A stretch of DNA of 64,000 bases, from the NCBI GenBank assembly GCA_949285135.1, contig CASDXO010000002.1, positions 124,001-188,000 of the forward strand, read 5' to 3'. This document shows, in pieces, positions 63,108 to 64,000 of this stretch (positions are counted from its first letter, which is position 1; the number at the start of each line of letters is the position of its first letter). The notes under the pieces are model-generated. The model was not told the origin of the DNA. It saw nothing but the letters and a program-made list of their open reading frames with translations, and ran no database searches. The position numbers and the translations under genes are program-made. Source of the DNA: an uncultured Phascolarctobacterium sp. (GTDB taxonomy: Bacteria > Bacillota > Negativicutes > Acidaminococcales > Acidaminococcaceae).

Positions 63108-64000
63108 ATGCAGTGGATAGAAGTAAATATACAGGTCACTCATGAAGCTGTAGAAGTGGTGGCAGATATACTGACGGCTGCAGGTACCAGCGGTGTGGCA
63201 ATCGAAGACCCGCAGCTGATCAACAATCTGCGTAATAGCGGCACCTGGGAGCTGTGCGATATACCGGAACAGGAAAATACGGAAATAGTTACGATAAGCG
63301 CTTATTACGCTGACGATGAGAAACTTCAGGATAAACTCAGACAAATTGAGGAAGAGCTGGCAGCAGTAGAAGAGCGTATCGGCAGTTTCCGTTTTGGCAA
63401 TATCAGGTTCCGCAGTCTTTCAGAAAAAGACTGGGCCAATGAATGGAAACAGTATTTCCATGTTACGCATGTAGGCGAAAGTCTGGTGATTAAGCCCAGT
63501 TGGGAAGAATATGTGCCCAAAGCTGGTGAGCATGTTATCAGAATAGATCCCGGCATGGCGTTTGGTACGGGTACACATCATACTACCAATATGTGTATGG
63601 CGCGTCTGGAAAAAGTATTGCCAGAAGATGCAGATGTTTTTGATGTCGGTACAGGCAGCGGCATACTGGCTATTGCAGCCGCACTGCTCGGAGCAAAATC
63701 TGTCAAGGCAGTAGATATTGATGCTGTTGCTGTGCGTGTAGCCCGTGAAAATATTGCTGACAATGGTTTGGAAGATAAAATAGAGGTTAAGGAAGGTGAC
63801 CTGCTGCATGGAACAGAAGGTCAGGCTGATCTCATTATCGCCAACATTATTGCTGATATCATTATCATGCTTTTGAAAGATATTCCCGGAAAGCTGAAAG
63901 AAAACGGAATCTTTCTTGCCAGCGGCATCATCAGTGACAGACGTGCCGATGTGGAAGCTGCAGCTGCTGAAGTTGGTATGCAGGTAGATCATGTGGATGA
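63108..64000 (+). CDS. prmA: Ribosomal protein L11 methyltransferase, 3'-truncated
   Basis: The first 297 residues of PrmA; the 3' end lies beyond base 64000. The N-terminal substrate-binding domain starts QWIEVNIQVTHEAVE and is followed by the SAM-binding DVGTGSGILAIAAALLG near residue 180, VDIDAVAVRVARENI and DLIIANIIADI. It trimethylates ribosomal protein L11. In many Firmicutes it stands before a 16S rRNA methyltransferase (RsmE), which may lie just outside the window. GAGGA lies upstream of ATG 63108. Confidence 0.95.
   Translation, partial: MQWIEVNIQVTHEAVEVVADILTAAGTSGVAIEDPQLINNLRNSGTWELCDIPEQENTEIVTISAYYADDEKLQDKLRQIEEELAAVEERIGSFRFGNIRFRSLSEKDWANEWKQYFHVTHVGESLVIKPSWEEYVPKAGEHVIRIDPGMAFGTGTHHTTNMCMARLEKVLPEDADVFDVGTGSGILAIAAALLGAKSVKAVDIDAVAVRVARENIADNGLEDKIEVKEGDLLHGTEGQADLIIANIIADIIIMLLKDIPGKLKENGIFLASGIISDRRADVEAAAAEVGMQVDHVD

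Overview
The window looks like a chromosomal segment of an anaerobic Firmicute with moderate GC, most likely a Negativicute near Acidaminococcaceae/Phascolarctobacterium. That placement is an inference from gene content, not from an rRNA. Supporting signs are the Firmicutes-type block smc-ftsY-ylxM-ffh-rpsP-khpA-ylqD-rimM-trmD-rplS-lepB-rbgA-rnhB-yraN-comM, sepF, three T-box leaders, strong AGGAGG-type ribosome binding sites, an oxygen-independent thiazole pathway (ThiH rather than ThiO), PerR plus rubrerythrin, FeoAB, and a TRAP transporter. No rRNA, tRNA or CRISPR array was seen.

Layout. 1-880: 3'-truncated MFS transporter on the minus strand. 1.1-4.7 kb: thiS-thiF-thiG-thiH-tenI, making only the thiazole half of thiamine, behind a structured leader. 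4.7-6.5 kb (minus): yhdT-panF pantothenate uptake. 6.6-9.4 kb: small membrane protein, HAD phosphatase, radical SAM protein, hypoxanthine-DNA glycosylase. 9.5-23.3 kb: housekeeping block for chromosome segregation, SRP, ribosome assembly, RNA modification and protein export. 23.4-28.7 kb: ACT protein with its UPF0210 partner, endonuclease III, a short RecQ and a beta-CASP nuclease. 28.8-32.9 kb: a T-box with a probable Leu (CUC) specifier in front of an isocitrate lyase-family enzyme and a complete TRAP transporter. 32.9-39.1 kb: typA, sepF, an SH3 protein, AbgT transporter, pepT. 39.1-41.6 kb (minus): T-box, ilvN, ilvB. 41.8-45.3 kb: feoAB (minus) divergent from perR-rubrerythrin. 45.4-46.8 kb: rlmD.

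46.8-54.3 kb is the accessory part. It holds a very AT-rich 904-residue SF1 helicase fused to a PD-(D/E)XK-like nuclease domain (a candidate single-gene defence system), a decayed DEDDh exonuclease, and a tightly packed marR-nitroreductase-nitroreductase-radical SAM-mutM cassette followed by fragments of conjugative-element genes (TraG/VirD4 C-terminus and a Maff2-like protein). I read the cassette as cargo of a decayed integrative conjugative element that landed just upstream of the trp promoter.

54.4-61.2 kb: Trp T-box (TGG specifier) and trpEGDCFBA. 61.2 kb to the end: a peptide deformylase-like protein with a changed motif I, ilvA on the minus strand, and prmA cut off by the window end.

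Genes of one pathway sit together and share control: aminoacyl-tRNA sensing (T-boxes) governs trp, ilv and the unknown lyase-TRAP unit, and a palindrome over the perR promoter suggests peroxide- or iron-responsive autoregulation. Several leaders (thiS, typA, ilvA) carry a terminator-like hairpin between promoter and start codon.
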